Below, piece by piece: positions 35,165 through 43,641 of a stretch of DNA of 54,710 bases. The DNA is from Candidatus Sulfotelmatobacter sp. (GTDB lineage: Bacteria; Acidobacteriota; Terriglobia; Terriglobales; Acidobacteriaceae): assembly GCA_030041215.1 (NCBI GenBank), contig JASHOH010000178.1, forward strand, positions 1 through 54,710, read 5' to 3'. Made by a program: the position numbers and the translations under genes. Every line of letters starts with the position of its first letter. Position 1 is the stretch's first letter. The notes under the pieces are model-generated. The model made no database searches. It was given only the letters and a program-made list of their open reading frames with translations, and was not told where the DNA came from.

Positions 35165-37083
35165 CCGCCTCCTCCGCTTAAGACAGCAGTCTCTAAAGGC
35201 TGATTCTTGCGCGCTCCAATCCGCTCGAGGAAATTCCGATGCCAGAGCTCGAAAATCATCAGCCGCCACAGCCGGGCGGAATGATCGCGGCGCTCCTCAA
35301 AATGCTCCTTCAACATTTTCTCAACCCCCGCTGGGTTGAAATATCCACGCTGCAAGGTGCGCGGTTCCAGCAGAACCGTGGTCACCAGTTCCTTCAGTTC
35401 TACCCGCATCCAATATCTCAAGGGCAGCGAGAAGCCCTGCTTCTTGCGGTTTAACACCTCATCCGGCACCCCGAGTCGTTCTGCTAATTTGCGCAAAACA
35501 ATCTTCTGGCTGCCGTTTCGCATCTTCCACCGAGGCGCCAGCGATGTAACCCATTCGAGAAATATGTGATCGAGCATAGGGACGCGAGCTTCCAGCGAGG
35601 TTGCCATGCTCATCCGGTCTACTTTGGTCAGGATGTCTCCGGGCAAATATGTCTTCGTATCGAGATAAAGCACGCGGCTCAGCGCGTCGTGCGCGGGCGC
35701 CGCATCAAGATAGTGGCGGAATTGCTTGAGGAGCGCGCCATTGGTGGCCGCGAAATCCCGCGAAAGTACGTTCATCTCCCGTTGGAAGGGCTGGAACGAA
35801 ACTCCTTCCGTGTAACGGTCCTGCCAGGGCAACGCAATACTGTAGGCTAAGCTTCGCCCCGGCACGGAGTAAGGAATGTGGGGGTGCACATGTTCGCGGT
35901 ACCATCGCCCTGCCCAGTCCGGCACCCACGGATGCGCCCGCTCGTGCAGATGGATGCGATACCGGTCGTAGCCGGCAAAGGCTTCGTCCCCGCCGTCGCC
36001 CGACAATGCTACCTTGACGTGTTTTCGTGCCAGACAAGAGATGAAATATGTTGGCAGCATGGAAGAGTCGCCAAAGGGCTCTTCCAAATGCCCGGTCAGA
36101 GTCATGACGGTGTCGACGAAGTTTGGTTCGACAATCAGCTCGTGGTGCTCGGTGCCGAATTTTTGTGCCACGAGCCGGGCATGAGGAGCTTCGTTGAAAT
36201 CCTCATGCCGAAAACCGATGGTGAATGTCTTCACGGGTCGCGAACTGGCCCGTGCCATGAGGGCAACTACCGTGGAAGAATCGGTTCCTCCACTTAGCAT
36301 TGCGCCCAGGGGAACATCGGCCATCAGGCGTATGCGCACGGCTTCAGCAAGACGGCACTCCAGTTCCTCAATCACTTGCTCTTCACGCGGCGGATCATAG
36401 GTGCCGAAGGGCGGCAAATCCCAATATTGACGAACCCGAACTTCGCCTTTTTCATACTCAAGTAGATGTCCGGGCGGCAGCTTCTTAATCGGTTCGAAGG
36501 CGGTCGCCGGATCGGGAACGTAGCCGAAATACATGTATTGCAGCAAGGCATTCCGGTTGACTGTGGACAGCTCAGGCCTGACCGCAAGAATCGACTTCAT
36601 TTCGGACGCGAACAGAAGATCACCATTGTGTAGGGCATAGTGGAGAGGCTTCTTGCCCAGACGGTCGCGCGCTAGCAGAAGGCGGTGATTACGGTCATCA
36701 TAGATAGCAAACGCAAACATCCCGCGCAGCTTGTTTACGCACTCTGGTCCGTACTCCTCATAAAGATGGACGATGACTTCGGTGTCAGAGTGCGTCGTGA
36801 AAACGTGACCGCGGACCTCAAGCTCGGGGCGCAGTTCAAGAAAGTTGTAGATTTCACCGTTGAAAACAATTGCTACGCTCTTGTCTTCATTGAAGACCGG
36901 CTGGTGCCCGCCGGGAAGATCGATAATGCTTAGCCGGCGCATACCCAGTCCGACGCCGCTAGTGACAAAAACACCTTCGTCGTCCGGGCCACGATGCACC
37001 ATGGCCTCGCACATCTGACGAAGCAATCCTTCATCGGGAGCGCACTGGGGATCTCTTAAAGCTATGCCTGCGATGCCACACAT
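35161..37083 (-). CDS. Exosortase-associated asparagine-synthase-like amidotransferase (second copy)
   Basis: 640 residues from ATG 37083, the start that places Cys at position 2 (MCGIAGIALR) for the Ntn-type glutaminase nucleophile; the longer frame from 37200 is discarded for that reason. Motifs: RGPDDEGVF, RRLSIIDLPGG, NGEIYNFLE, RDRLGKKPLHY, the ATP/PPi loop MLSGGTDSSTV (262-272), SGDGGDEAFAGYDRY and LDTKTYLPGDILTKVDRMSM-type sequence (about 490-510). This is the form usually found in exosortase/EPS operons. It would amidate a carboxylate on a sugar or other intermediate; the exact substrate is unknown. It overlaps the GT4 fusion and lies two bases after the deacetylase-like stop. Confidence 0.9.
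   Translation of the reverse strand: MCGIAGIALRDPQCAPDEGLLRQMCEAMVHRGPDDEGVFVTSGVGLGMRRLSIIDLPGGHQPVFNEDKSVAIVFNGEIYNFLELRPELEVRGHVFTTHSDTEVIVHLYEEYGPECVNKLRGMFAFAIYDDRNHRLLLARDRLGKKPLHYALHNGDLLFASEMKSILAVRPELSTVNRNALLQYMYFGYVPDPATAFEPIKKLPPGHLLEYEKGEVRVRQYWDLPPFGTYDPPREEQVIEELECRLAEAVRIRLMADVPLGAMLSGGTDSSTVVALMARASSRPVKTFTIGFRHEDFNEAPHARLVAQKFGTEHHELIVEPNFVDTVMTLTGHLEEPFGDSSMLPTYFISCLARKHVKVALSGDGGDEAFAGYDRYRIHLHERAHPWVPDWAGRWYREHVHPHIPYSVPGRSLAYSIALPWQDRYTEGVSFQPFQREMNVLSRDFAATNGALLKQFRHYLDAAPAHDALSRVLYLDTKTYLPGDILTKVDRMSMATSLEARVPMLDHIFLEWVTSLAPRWKMRNGSQKIVLRKLAERLGVPDEVLNRKKQGFSLPLRYWMRVELKELVTTVLLEPRTLQRGYFNPAGVEKMLKEHFEERRDHSARLWRLMIFELWHRNFLERIGARKNQPLETAVLSGGGG
35168..35175 (-). promoter_or_regulatory. 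Shine-Dalgarno site for the GT4 fusion
   Basis: On the minus strand GGAGGAGG lies 3 bases before ATG 35164 and 6 before ATG 35161. It sits in the last codons of the amidotransferase gene, fixes the start close to the overlap and rules out the 35-codon upstream extension. Confidence 0.7.
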
Positions 37084-37085
37084 GG

Positions 37086-38288
37086 CTATTGCCTCAGCAC
37101 CGCGGAAGCGTCTGCGGAGCAGGAATCTGTTCTCGGGGAGCGGCCGCGCTTGAAGCGGTAATCCCTGTAGTCGCGCGGATTTCCCTCGCGTCCATCGCAC
37201 GCCGCCAGAATGATATTTACCATTTCGCGCGCGGTCACGAAGTGCAGCGTCTCGCCACGCTGCGGAGCGCTACTGAGCAGATCGCCGAGGAACTGCTGCA
37301 TGAGGGGGCCGAGGAGTGCGTTTTCATCTTTCGGATACATGCCATGACAATGCAATTTTATGAAGAGCCATTCCGGCCTGCCTTTCACGCCTATGGCTGC
37401 GCTCTTCCATTTCCGCCATCGATGCAAGCTCGCGGGAAGGGCTGTGGTGACAGCGGCATTATCGATTCCCAGCCCCCAGCTGTGGCCATTCGCCCGATAA
37501 TCGAACAGTAGAGGCCCCTGCACCATAATGGGGAATTTCTGTGGCGTGCGGCCCCGCTGTAAATCGGTCCCTTTGCGGTGCGGCGCTCGTTGTGTCAGCG
37601 GAAGACCACATTCGTATAATGAATTGACTTTCCTTATCTGAGTGGGATGAAACGGGGCCGAGGGTAGCGTCATATCGGCATAGCAGCCGGTTTCTGCGAG
37701 AATCTGCATTTCGCTGTCGACTCCGCAGGCACGGCCCTGGTAGGAGTTCGCCAGAGCAAAATTGCCGTGCACGAAGGCATAGCGCGGCTCATCTGACTCT
37801 CCGGCGTACGATAAGCACGAATGCTTGTGGGCAAGCAGGTCGCGGAATTCGAGCAGCAAGCACCGCGTGTTCTCGGGCGTATCGGCAACTCCGCCCGCAC
37901 CATGATGCAAGTGCACTTCGATTTCGCCCCAGCCCGCATTGGCATGGTCAGCCAGCTGGGACAGCAACCCGTTGTCGTATTGTTCAGCGGGATAGAAATA
38001 AGTATGGACAAATGGCCGGCCGTCAGCATCGCGAAGATTTGCGAACCGTCTCGGATATTCCTCACACCAGCGCTCAAGACGCCTCTCTTGCTCGTCATAA
38101 GGAACCCGGCTTCGCCCACCTTCGGGTGAGACGGCTGGTTCGAAATGGTCGGCCATCGCCACCATCACATGCGATCGCTTGGGAAGATGGCGTGTCAGCC
38201 TTTGCCATAGATAGTCAGGCATCCAGCGAGCGGCGTAGGATATTTTCTGCCTGAAATCTGCTCGCGAGCTTGATGGCGTATTCATCAT
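37086..38288 (-). CDS. Atypical polysaccharide-deacetylase-like protein of exosortase loci
   Basis: 400 residues from ATG 38288; a GTG at 38315 that overlaps the upstream stop is the alternative. I recognise no standard CE4 motif set. Instead there are VAMADHFEPA (near residue 45), YFYPAEQYD (near 100), EVHLHHG (near 125), FVHGNFALANS (near 175) and KLHCHGMYP (near 310). The Asp-His, His-x-His-His and HCHG clusters could form a metal site in a barrel like that of NodB, which is why I use the label. Its position between the ligase-like gene and the amidotransferase, with tiny gaps, places it in EPS assembly. No signal peptide is seen. The function is unproven. Confidence 0.6.
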   Translation of the reverse strand: MMNTPSSSRADFRQKISYAARWMPDYLWQRLTRHLPKRSHVMVAMADHFEPAVSPEGGRSRVPYDEQERRLERWCEEYPRRFANLRDADGRPFVHTYFYPAEQYDNGLLSQLADHANAGWGEIEVHLHHGAGGVADTPENTRCLLLEFRDLLAHKHSCLSYAGESDEPRYAFVHGNFALANSYQGRACGVDSEMQILAETGCYADMTLPSAPFHPTQIRKVNSLYECGLPLTQRAPHRKGTDLQRGRTPQKFPIMVQGPLLFDYRANGHSWGLGIDNAAVTTALPASLHRWRKWKSAAIGVKGRPEWLFIKLHCHGMYPKDENALLGPLMQQFLGDLLSSAPQRGETLHFVTAREMVNIILAACDGREGNPRDYRDYRFKRGRSPRTDSCSADASAVLRQ

Positions 38289-38314
38289 TAGCGTCAGGCG
38301 GTAATTCCGCTCCA

Positions 38315-39628
38315 CTATCGAGTCGGCGTCACGGACATCCTCCGCCAGGATAGTGAGCGCAGGGGCAACTCGGCTGAATAACGCGAATCCTCCTGCTTTT
38401 CCCTGGCAATCGCTAAAAGAACAGAGGTGTAGGCCACGGTGAAATAAGGGAAAAACTGAAAGGCCTCGGGCGCAAATAGAGAGCCCACGACAAATCCGAT
38501 CAGCGATGTATGCAGGGCCGCAGCAAAAAGCTTGGTCTGTTCATCGAGTTCCGCTGTTCGCCGCAGCTTTTTGAGATTGTCGAAACCCCGCGCGAAGAAC
38601 AGCAGATAGAAGATCAGCGCGAGCACACCGCCTTCCGCCCCAATTTGTAAATAAGAGGAGTGAACCTCTTTCCAGGTTCCGGAATAATTGGGAAAGTTTC
38701 CAAAACCAATGCCCAGGGGATAATGCTCCATGGCCTGAAAGCTCAAGATCATCAATCGTCTTCGCTCCTCATAGGAGCCGTGGGCACTCTGTTCCAGGCC
38801 ACTGCTGATATTCTCCTCTGACAAAGCGGAAAACCGCCTCTCCAGGTTCCTTCCCGCCGTAACCCCAACAATAAGCACGGTCAAGACAGCGGCCGCGACC
38901 AACTGCGGCCGTTTCCCCTCGATGCCGAAGTGCCACAAGCCCACCATTCCGCAGCAGAGTAGGGTAATGAAGCCGGCCCGCGAGGCAGTTAAAAACAAAG
39001 CCACACACATGCACAGCATTGCCACTATCCAAGCTGCCTTGCGCGGCAGCTTTTTTGTGTTGAGCAGAAAAGCCACGCAAAGCGGCAGTGACAGCACGAT
39101 CGCAAACGCCAGATCGTTGGGATTGTCGTAAATTCCCCCGAGTACACCTCCCAGCCGGGGATGGTTGCGTCCCTTCAGAACGGAAACCACGGCGACTACG
39201 GCCACGGAGGCCGATTGGATGAATATGATCTGCCGCAGTCGTTCAAAATTCGTGATTACAAGAAAGGTCAAGACCCAGGCCACGAATAACTTTGTAAAAT
39301 CCAGAGTTTTAAACAGCGCCCCACCCTTCCAGACCGGCGATAGCAGAGCCGACACAATTAGGAGACCTCCCATCACCAGCAAATACGTCCATTCGCGGGG
39401 AAGGTCGCGAAACTTCCGCCGGCTTCGTCCCATACTGCTCAACAAACCTATCGCGGCAAAAATTCCGGAAATCTTTGCAAGCGGCAGATACTTGAGCAGA
39501 GGGATCCAATCTTCTGGACGGGCGCAGTATACGAAGTAAAAGGCACTGAGCCAGAAGAATGCGCCCTTCAGGGCTGCCGGTTTATGCACTGTCAATTTGC
39601 GCGAAATAGGTTGTGAAGACGTTTCCAT
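38315..39628 (-). CDS. O-antigen-ligase-like (Wzy/WaaL) membrane protein
   Basis: 437 residues from ATG 39628; a TTG at 39685 would add 19. About 10-12 hydrophobic segments. The N-terminus FYFVYCARPEDWIPLLKYLPLAKI is the exosortase-linked O-glycosylation-ligase-like signature (shown here in part: YCARPEDWIP). The middle has YDNPNDLAFAIVLSLPL and ASRAGF, and a large periplasmic loop holds HYPLGIGFGNF and VHSSYLQIGAEGG, where Wzy_C proteins keep their key His/Arg. It would join or polymerise lipid-linked repeat units in the periplasm. It fits between the GT4 enzyme and the deacetylase-like gene, which share the same transcript. Confidence 0.85.
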   Translation of the reverse strand: METSSQPISRKLTVHKPAALKGAFFWLSAFYFVYCARPEDWIPLLKYLPLAKISGIFAAIGLLSSMGRSRRKFRDLPREWTYLLVMGGLLIVSALLSPVWKGGALFKTLDFTKLFVAWVLTFLVITNFERLRQIIFIQSASVAVVAVVSVLKGRNHPRLGGVLGGIYDNPNDLAFAIVLSLPLCVAFLLNTKKLPRKAAWIVAMLCMCVALFLTASRAGFITLLCCGMVGLWHFGIEGKRPQLVAAAVLTVLIVGVTAGRNLERRFSALSEENISSGLEQSAHGSYEERRRLMILSFQAMEHYPLGIGFGNFPNYSGTWKEVHSSYLQIGAEGGVLALIFYLLFFARGFDNLKKLRRTAELDEQTKLFAAALHTSLIGFVVGSLFAPEAFQFFPYFTVAYTSVLLAIAREKQEDSRYSAELPLRSLSWRRMSVTPTR

Positions 39629-39689
39629 CAAAGTTGGCACTCTGTTCCCAAAATCAAGCTCGTATAGACCACCCGCCCTCCGCAACTGA

Positions 39690-40946
39690 TTATGCTAAAC
39701 GGCTACCCGGGCTTTGCATTTCACTCGTCGCATACTCCAGGCGAATTCGATTGCGTGCAGCGATAGATTCAAGCACTTCCTGAAATCGGGAACCGACCGC
39801 GGGCCAGGCATGCGGGGCGACCGATTCGACTGCGGCGCGCTCGTACCGCTTTCGCAACTCGGGCTCCCTCAACAGCATTACAACCGCATCGGCGAACGTC
39901 CGGGGAGAATCGGCCAGAATGATGTCGCGGCCGTGATGCACATCCAATCCCTCGGCGCCCACAGAAGTGGAAACAATTGCCTTCCCCGCAGCCATTGCTT
40001 CATAGATTTTCAATCTCGTACCACCCCCGATTCGGAGCGGGACAACAATGACCGCCGCCTGGCGTAAATGATTGATCACCGTCGGCACGCGGCCGGTGAT
40101 CTCGATTGTTGGGCCGGAAAATCTCTGCACCCTGCGATCCGGATTGCGGCCAACAATTCTTAATCGCGCCTGCGGAAACTGTGCCAGTACAGATGGCCAG
40201 ATCTCATGGCAAAAGTGTTGGACAGCATCGATATTCGGTTCCCAGTCCATGGCTCCTACGAACATGACCAATGGGTCTGGTTCGCCGCTGAACCCGTCGC
40301 ACTTGAACTCGCTGAGGTCTACACCGGTGGGAACCACAGACAAACGAGACGGATCGATCCATGCGCTCATCAACTCACGGTCGTGTTCAGAAACGGCAAT
40401 CGTATGAGGGAAAGCCTCTACCGTCGTTCTTTCATAGGCCGCCATTTTCTTCAATTCCAGCGAATAGACTGAACGTTTCAAAGGGTTCTTTTCCGTTGTT
40501 GCATGCCGCCGCCAGATTTCGCTTTCCACATTGTGTTGAAACAGGACACAAGGAATTCCTGGTGCAGATGGAAAATTCACGGCCGCATCGAGAAAATCGC
40601 ATACGGCAACATCAAACCGGTTCTGCTGGAACCATACCTCCAGTTTCTGCCTCACAGCTTTGCAAGTAAATCGGCTGACAGCATAAGGAGCATGATCAGC
40701 CAGGCGGAGCAAATAGTCCAAAACGCGCGCCGCAGTTGATTTCGCGCTGCCAGTGTTGATGCAACACGCGCCGGGGAAGTGTTCGCCCAGCTCTTCCTCG
40801 TACCGCGGATCGCACTGGCCCTCGTAGTAGGACAGGAAACAAAGCTCATGTTGCAATGCGAGATAACGGGCAATATGGTAGGAACGGATGTCGCCTCCGC
40901 TGTGCAGAGGGAGGATCTTGTTGGCTTTGACCCAAAGTATCCTCAT
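39690..40946 (-). CDS. GT4 glycosyltransferase, exosortase-system type
   Basis: 418 residues with a clean ATG. The N-terminus MRILWVKANKILPLHSGGD is typical for the sugar transferases that accompany EpsH1-type exosortases. GT-B elements: VLFQHNVESEIWRR, VVPTGVDLSEF, FVGAMDWEPNIDAV and IVVPLRIGGGTRLKIYEAMAAGKAIV, the last containing the donor-binding acidic residue of GT4 (KIYEAMA). It most likely adds the second or a later sugar to the WcaJ-started unit. The ATG follows directly on the stop of the small gene at 40947-41282, so translation is coupled. Confidence 0.9.
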   Translation of the reverse strand: MRILWVKANKILPLHSGGDIRSYHIARYLALQHELCFLSYYEGQCDPRYEEELGEHFPGACCINTGSAKSTAARVLDYLLRLADHAPYAVSRFTCKAVRQKLEVWFQQNRFDVAVCDFLDAAVNFPSAPGIPCVLFQHNVESEIWRRHATTEKNPLKRSVYSLELKKMAAYERTTVEAFPHTIAVSEHDRELMSAWIDPSRLSVVPTGVDLSEFKCDGFSGEPDPLVMFVGAMDWEPNIDAVQHFCHEIWPSVLAQFPQARLRIVGRNPDRRVQRFSGPTIEITGRVPTVINHLRQAAVIVVPLRIGGGTRLKIYEAMAAGKAIVSTSVGAEGLDVHHGRDIILADSPRTFADAVVMLLREPELRKRYERAAVESVAPHAWPAVGSRFQEVLESIAARNRIRLEYATSEMQSPGSRLA

Positions 40947-41282
40947 TTAAGCTTTCGTCTCCCCGCTCAAAGCCGGCTGCGTCCACACTTTCATATTGCC
41001 GGTCACAAAGTTTGCGAAGGCAATCATTGCGGCGGCATGCAGGGCCACAAATGTGTATGCGGAGTCACAGGGCCGCGATAAAGGCCCCAACTTCCATCCG
41101 TTCAATCCGAGCAAGCCTGCCGCATTAAAACAATCCTGTCCCCAAAAAGCTTCCGCCCTGTGCCCGAATGCAGCCGCCGTCTCAGATGTGCCCTCGCAAG
41201 GGCGCCGACACAAAAATCGCTCACAAAATTCAGCGAATCGGACCAGAAATCCTGTATACACCCTCATTCGGGAGACCTTCAT
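40947..41282 (-). CDS. Small hypothetical protein, 111 residues
   Basis: The ATG at 41282 overlaps the stop of the sugar transferase upstream (ATGA), and the TAA abuts the ATG of the GT4 gene (TAAATG). This perfect packing is the main support. The protein starts MKVSRMRVYTGFLV, has four Cys in its first two thirds, and near its C-terminus a hydrophobic stretch (AYTFVALHAAAMIAFANFV) that could span the membrane. I recognise no family. The same frame stays open upstream to 41501 inside the sugar transferase gene. It may be a real accessory protein or an accidental open frame in a spacer that keeps coupling. Confidence 0.4.
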   Translation of the reverse strand: MKVSRMRVYTGFLVRFAEFCERFLCRRPCEGTSETAAAFGHRAEAFWGQDCFNAAGLLGLNGWKLGPLSRPCDSAYTFVALHAAAMIAFANFVTGNMKVWTQPALSGETKA

Positions 41283-42673
41283 CGCGCTCCTCGCCCCAGG
41301 ATCACGATTTTTATGGTCTGAAAGAGGATAAGAAAATCCAGGCCTAGTGAGGCATTCTTGATATAGAACAGATCGTACTGCAACTTTTCGCGCGCGTCCT
41401 CCAGCGTGTTGCCGTATTTGTATTGCACCTGCGCCCAGCCTGTAATTCCAGGGCGCACCATATGGCGCATGCCGTAGTAGGGGATCTCTCTGGTTAGCCA
41501 CTCCACAAACTCAGGCCGTTCTGGCCGCGGGCCGACAAAATGCATATCACCCTTGAGCACACACCACAGTTGTGGAATCTCGTCCAAACGCGAAGAACGC
41601 AAGAACCCGCCCACGCGGGTGATTCGCGGATCGTCGTCAAGTGCCCAGGTCGCCCCCGTGTCAGCCTCCGCATCTTGCCGCATGGTACGAAACTTATAGC
41701 AGTGAAATACCTTCCCGCGGTGTCCCACACGCTTCTGCCGGTAGAGCACAGGACCCGGAGAATCCAGCTTGATGGCGAAAATAACGAAGGGAAGCAGAGG
41801 CAATGACAAGATCGAACCCGCGAGAGCGACTGAAAAATTCGCCACCCTTCGCATCAGGCGGAAGAAACTGCTGAACCGAAATCCTTCGGCAAAAATCAGC
41901 CAGCTGGGATAGAGTTGCTCCACTTCGATTTTTCCCGAAATTTTTTCCAGCCACGAGGCTGCCTCTTCGACTTTGACCCCGCCCAGACGAAGCTCGAGCA
42001 GCTCCTCAAGAGGCAAAGTTTTTCGCCGGTCGGCCAAAGCGACGATAACACGATGCAAACCCCGGCCTTTTGACGAACTCATCAGGTGCGATGCCACGTT
42101 CTCGCGTGTCAGCGCACCCTGCACATCACCGGTCCAGCCGACGACTTCAACCCCCAATGCCGTACGCTCCCGTAAACCTCTCACCAGGCGCTCGGCCCGT
42201 TCTCCATCGCCGAGGATGTAAACGCGCTCCCGCAGAAAGGGCTGCCGCACCATCCAGGAATAAGCGCCACGCCAGCAAAACAGGGTAAAGGTAACGATGA
42301 TTACTCCCCAGAACGCCGAATTATTTCCCGGCATCGCCTCCGGATATCCCTTGGCTAGCGCAGCGAGCAGCAGAGACAAAAATCCGACCACAAGAAGAAG
42401 TCGAAAAGCATGGTCCCAATTCTGGGCTATGAAGGAGGAATCGTAGAGGTCAAATAAATGAGAGAGTATCAAGGCGATGGCTGTCACGAGCAGGATTCTA
42501 GGGCCCAGCTTGGCCAGCACCTGCAGATATCCGCCTTCAACATTGGTCAGGAGCCAACTGTCGGGGTTCCGCCATATGGTGGCCAACAAAAAGGAACTCC
42601 AAACAATAAGGGCCTCGCCAACGAACAACACCAGCAGCCGCAGAGGGTAATAGACTTTAAACAGCCTGATCAC
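41279..42673 (-). CDS. Initiating sugar-phosphate transferase (WcaJ/EpsB_2-like)
   Basis: 464 residues from GTG 42673. Four N-terminal transmembrane helices (to about residue 130), a Rossmann-like middle region (VYILGDGERAERLV), and a C-terminal bacterial sugar transferase domain that begins with a membrane helix. Key blocks: DSPGPVLYRQKRVG, FHCYKFRTM, TRVGGFLRSSRLDEIPQL, GDMHFVGPRPERPEF and RPGITGWAQVQYKYG. It belongs to the polyisoprenyl-phosphate hexose-1-phosphate transferases, exosortase-associated branch, and moves a sugar-1-phosphate to undecaprenyl phosphate, the first step of the repeat unit. It lies downstream of the CpsD-like kinase by 11 bp in the operon. Confidence 0.95.
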   Translation of the reverse strand: MIRLFKVYYPLRLLVLFVGEALIVWSSFLLATIWRNPDSWLLTNVEGGYLQVLAKLGPRILLVTAIALILSHLFDLYDSSFIAQNWDHAFRLLLVVGFLSLLLAALAKGYPEAMPGNNSAFWGVIIVTFTLFCWRGAYSWMVRQPFLRERVYILGDGERAERLVRGLRERTALGVEVVGWTGDVQGALTRENVASHLMSSSKGRGLHRVIVALADRRKTLPLEELLELRLGGVKVEEAASWLEKISGKIEVEQLYPSWLIFAEGFRFSSFFRLMRRVANFSVALAGSILSLPLLPFVIFAIKLDSPGPVLYRQKRVGHRGKVFHCYKFRTMRQDAEADTGATWALDDDPRITRVGGFLRSSRLDEIPQLWCVLKGDMHFVGPRPERPEFVEWLTREIPYYGMRHMVRPGITGWAQVQYKYGNTLEDAREKLQYDLFYIKNASLGLDFLILFQTIKIVILGRGAR

Positions 42674-42680
42674 GATCGCA

Positions 42681-42686
42681 TCCTCT
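42681..42686 (-). promoter_or_regulatory. Shine-Dalgarno site for the GTG start of the sugar transferase
   Basis: AGAGGA on the minus strand with a 7-base spacer to GTG 42673. It overlaps the stop codon of the kinase gene and supports GTG as the true start. Confidence 0.7.
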
Positions 42687-43641
42687 AGGACTTTGCCACG
42701 GTCGTTTCCTCAACGTAAGTTTCGTAGTAATACCGCGAGTACTCATCGGCCTGATGGTTGATGCCGTTCAATACGACGCCAACAAGGACCTGGTCCGAAA
42801 ATTCCTGCCGCGCACGGCGGGCAATGTCAGCCGGTGTGGAATTCGAGCGCGCTACGATCAGCACTCCTTCGCAGGTCTTGGCCAGGATACTGGCATCCGC
42901 CACCGGCACGGCAGGAGGGGAATCGACGATGATCCAGTCGAACAGCGGCTCCAGCCTCTGCATCAGAAGCTTTAATCGCTCACTGGACACCAATTCCGCG
43001 GGGGCGGAAACCTGGGTGCCGCTGGGAATGAAGAACAGGTTCTCCATGGGCCCGCGCTGCATAATCGCAAACTCGTCGTGCGATCCGCGCAGATAGTCAG
43101 AAAGGCCGGGAACAGCAACGGTTCCCAGCATGGTGTGCAGGCGTGGGCCGCGAAGGTCGGCGTCGATCAGCAACACGCGCCTTCCATGCTGCCGGGCCAT
43201 GACTTGCGCCAAGTTAGCAGCGGTGAACGATTTGCCTTCTTTCGGAAGCGCGCTGGTCACCAGGATCTTTTTCAGCGCCATCTTCTCGCGAGCATGGTAA
43301 AGACGCGAGCGCAGGGTGCGAAATTCTTCCATTCCGCGGCTCGCATCGTTACCGTTGAAGAACAACATGGTTTTTGCTTCCGGCTTCCATTGCATTTGCG
43401 CGCAGCGGGACAGAATGGGGTCGGGGTCGGGGGCGCTGGCGCTGGCGAATGACGGTGAGTCGGCCGCCAATGAAGCCTCAGCCACGGGAATCGCCGATTC
43501 CTGTGCCGGATAAGAATCCTCCTCCTTACCCATCGCTGCGGGTAACACAGGCGATGCAGCCGACGCAGGCAATGCGGGGCTTGTTTGCGACATCGCCCGC
43601 TCCTGTTCAGCTTTTTTCAGCGCTTCGTGAATCCTGCTCAT
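42685..43641 (-). CDS. CpsD/CapB-like tyrosine autokinase (BY-kinase)
   Basis: 318 residues. After a Ser/Ala/Pro-rich linker (15-75), the P-loop domain has Walker A TSALPKEGKSF (129-139), Walker A-prime VLLIDADLRGPR (155-166) and Walker B DWIIVDSPP. The C-terminal tail YSRYYYETY is a tyrosine cluster typical of autophosphorylation sites. MSRIHEALKKAE at the start is the signature seen in exosortase-system kinases. BY-kinases pair with Wzz-like proteins to control polymer length and export; the Wzz-like gene is two genes upstream. It overlaps the ATPase gene by four bases (ATGA). Confidence 0.92.
   Translation of the reverse strand: MSRIHEALKKAEQERAMSQTSPALPASAASPVLPAAMGKEEDSYPAQESAIPVAEASLAADSPSFASASAPDPDPILSRCAQMQWKPEAKTMLFFNGNDASRGMEEFRTLRSRLYHAREKMALKKILVTSALPKEGKSFTAANLAQVMARQHGRRVLLIDADLRGPRLHTMLGTVAVPGLSDYLRGSHDEFAIMQRGPMENLFFIPSGTQVSAPAELVSSERLKLLMQRLEPLFDWIIVDSPPAVPVADASILAKTCEGVLIVARSNSTPADIARRARQEFSDQVLVGVVLNGINHQADEYSRYYYETYVEETTVAKS

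Noticed and set aside
37084-37200. 39-codon extension of the second amidotransferase
   Set aside because: Activity needs Cys right after the initiator Met, which is met only by ATG 37083.
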